This document shows, in pieces, positions 63,791-64,000 of a stretch of DNA of 64,000 bases (its first letter is position 1; each line of letters begins with the position of its first letter). The DNA is taken from NCBI GenBank assembly GCA_964036195.1, contig OZ038453.1, forward strand, positions 16,963,206 to 17,027,205, in the 5' to 3' direction. The notes beneath the pieces were generated by a model, which searched no databases, was not told where the DNA came from, and saw only the letters and a list, made by a program, of their open reading frames with translations. This stretch comes from Sphaerolaimus hirsutus (Eukaryota; Nematoda; Chromadorea; Monhysterida; Sphaerolaimidae). A program made the position numbers and the translations under genes.

Positions 63791-64000
63791 ATTTTCCTAG
63801 TTCCTGTGATCATCTGTATTTTTTGAGTTGTTTTAATGCGTTGCATCTTTAAAAATTGCCAAAATATAATGTTCCTATTGACACTAATTGAAAACAAAAT
63901 TTAATGGTGTTCAGGGCCAGGGCAGGGGTAATATCCCGAAATTTTCACCTCTGAATAGATACACAGCAAAAAAATGGGTGTGTGGATGCGCGGTGAAGCG

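Noticed and set aside
1..64000. Integrated virus, LTR retrotransposon or transposase gene
   Set aside because: No reverse transcriptase, integrase, capsid or transposase motif was seen in any frame; all elements here appear non-autonomous.

Overview
The window is a gene-poor, repeat-dense piece of an animal nuclear genome. It has three spliced protein-coding genes, canonical GT-AG introns, no operons and no bacterial features. The proteins are animal families: a GGT7-type gamma-glutamyltransferase, an RNF19-type RBR ubiquitin ligase and a nicotinic-type Cys-loop receptor subunit. The sequence does not settle the phylum; an invertebrate is likely.

Layout. (1) About 363-5679, minus strand: GGT7-like gene, with its 5' end inside the window and its 3' end off the left edge. 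Ten exons were placed by matching reading phase; one short exon was not found. (2) 5680-6382: a 0.7 kb head-to-head intergenic interval. (3) 6383-23099, plus strand: complete RNF19-like gene. Twenty exons join in phase into a 1255-residue protein with RING1-IBR-RING2, two membrane segments and a long polar tail. A poly(A) signal lies 76 bases past the stop. (4) 23181-53199: about 30 kb with no gene I can support, built largely of nested, mostly palindromic non-autonomous DNA elements. (5) 53200-61555 and beyond, plus strand: nicotinic-receptor-like subunit. Seven exons run from the signal peptide through the Cys-loop to M1; M2-M4 must lie past the window or in exons I could not find. (6) 61556-64000: repeats only.

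The repeats are the most unusual part. Several families have 8-bp target-site duplications (hAT-like): termini CAGAGTTGTT, TAGGGTT, TAGTGATG and CAGTGGCGTAGCC. Another group has TACCGTA ends, another TATACTCGG ends, and another CACACTAGTT ends. Many interiors consist of degenerate iterations of a short word (TCGATAT, GAACCG, GGATCCCG, ACGTTTAC, GTTAAGAG and others) arranged as a fold-back.

The best candidate for a new system is a palindromic family flanked by CAG. In one orientation it reads CAG|GTGCCA at its start and CCCCCAG at its end. One copy is, from its first to last base, the intron at 53928-54111 of the receptor gene; removing it restores a single CAG and the reading frame. This looks like an introner: a transposable element that makes introns. 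The three genes show no evident functional link to one another.
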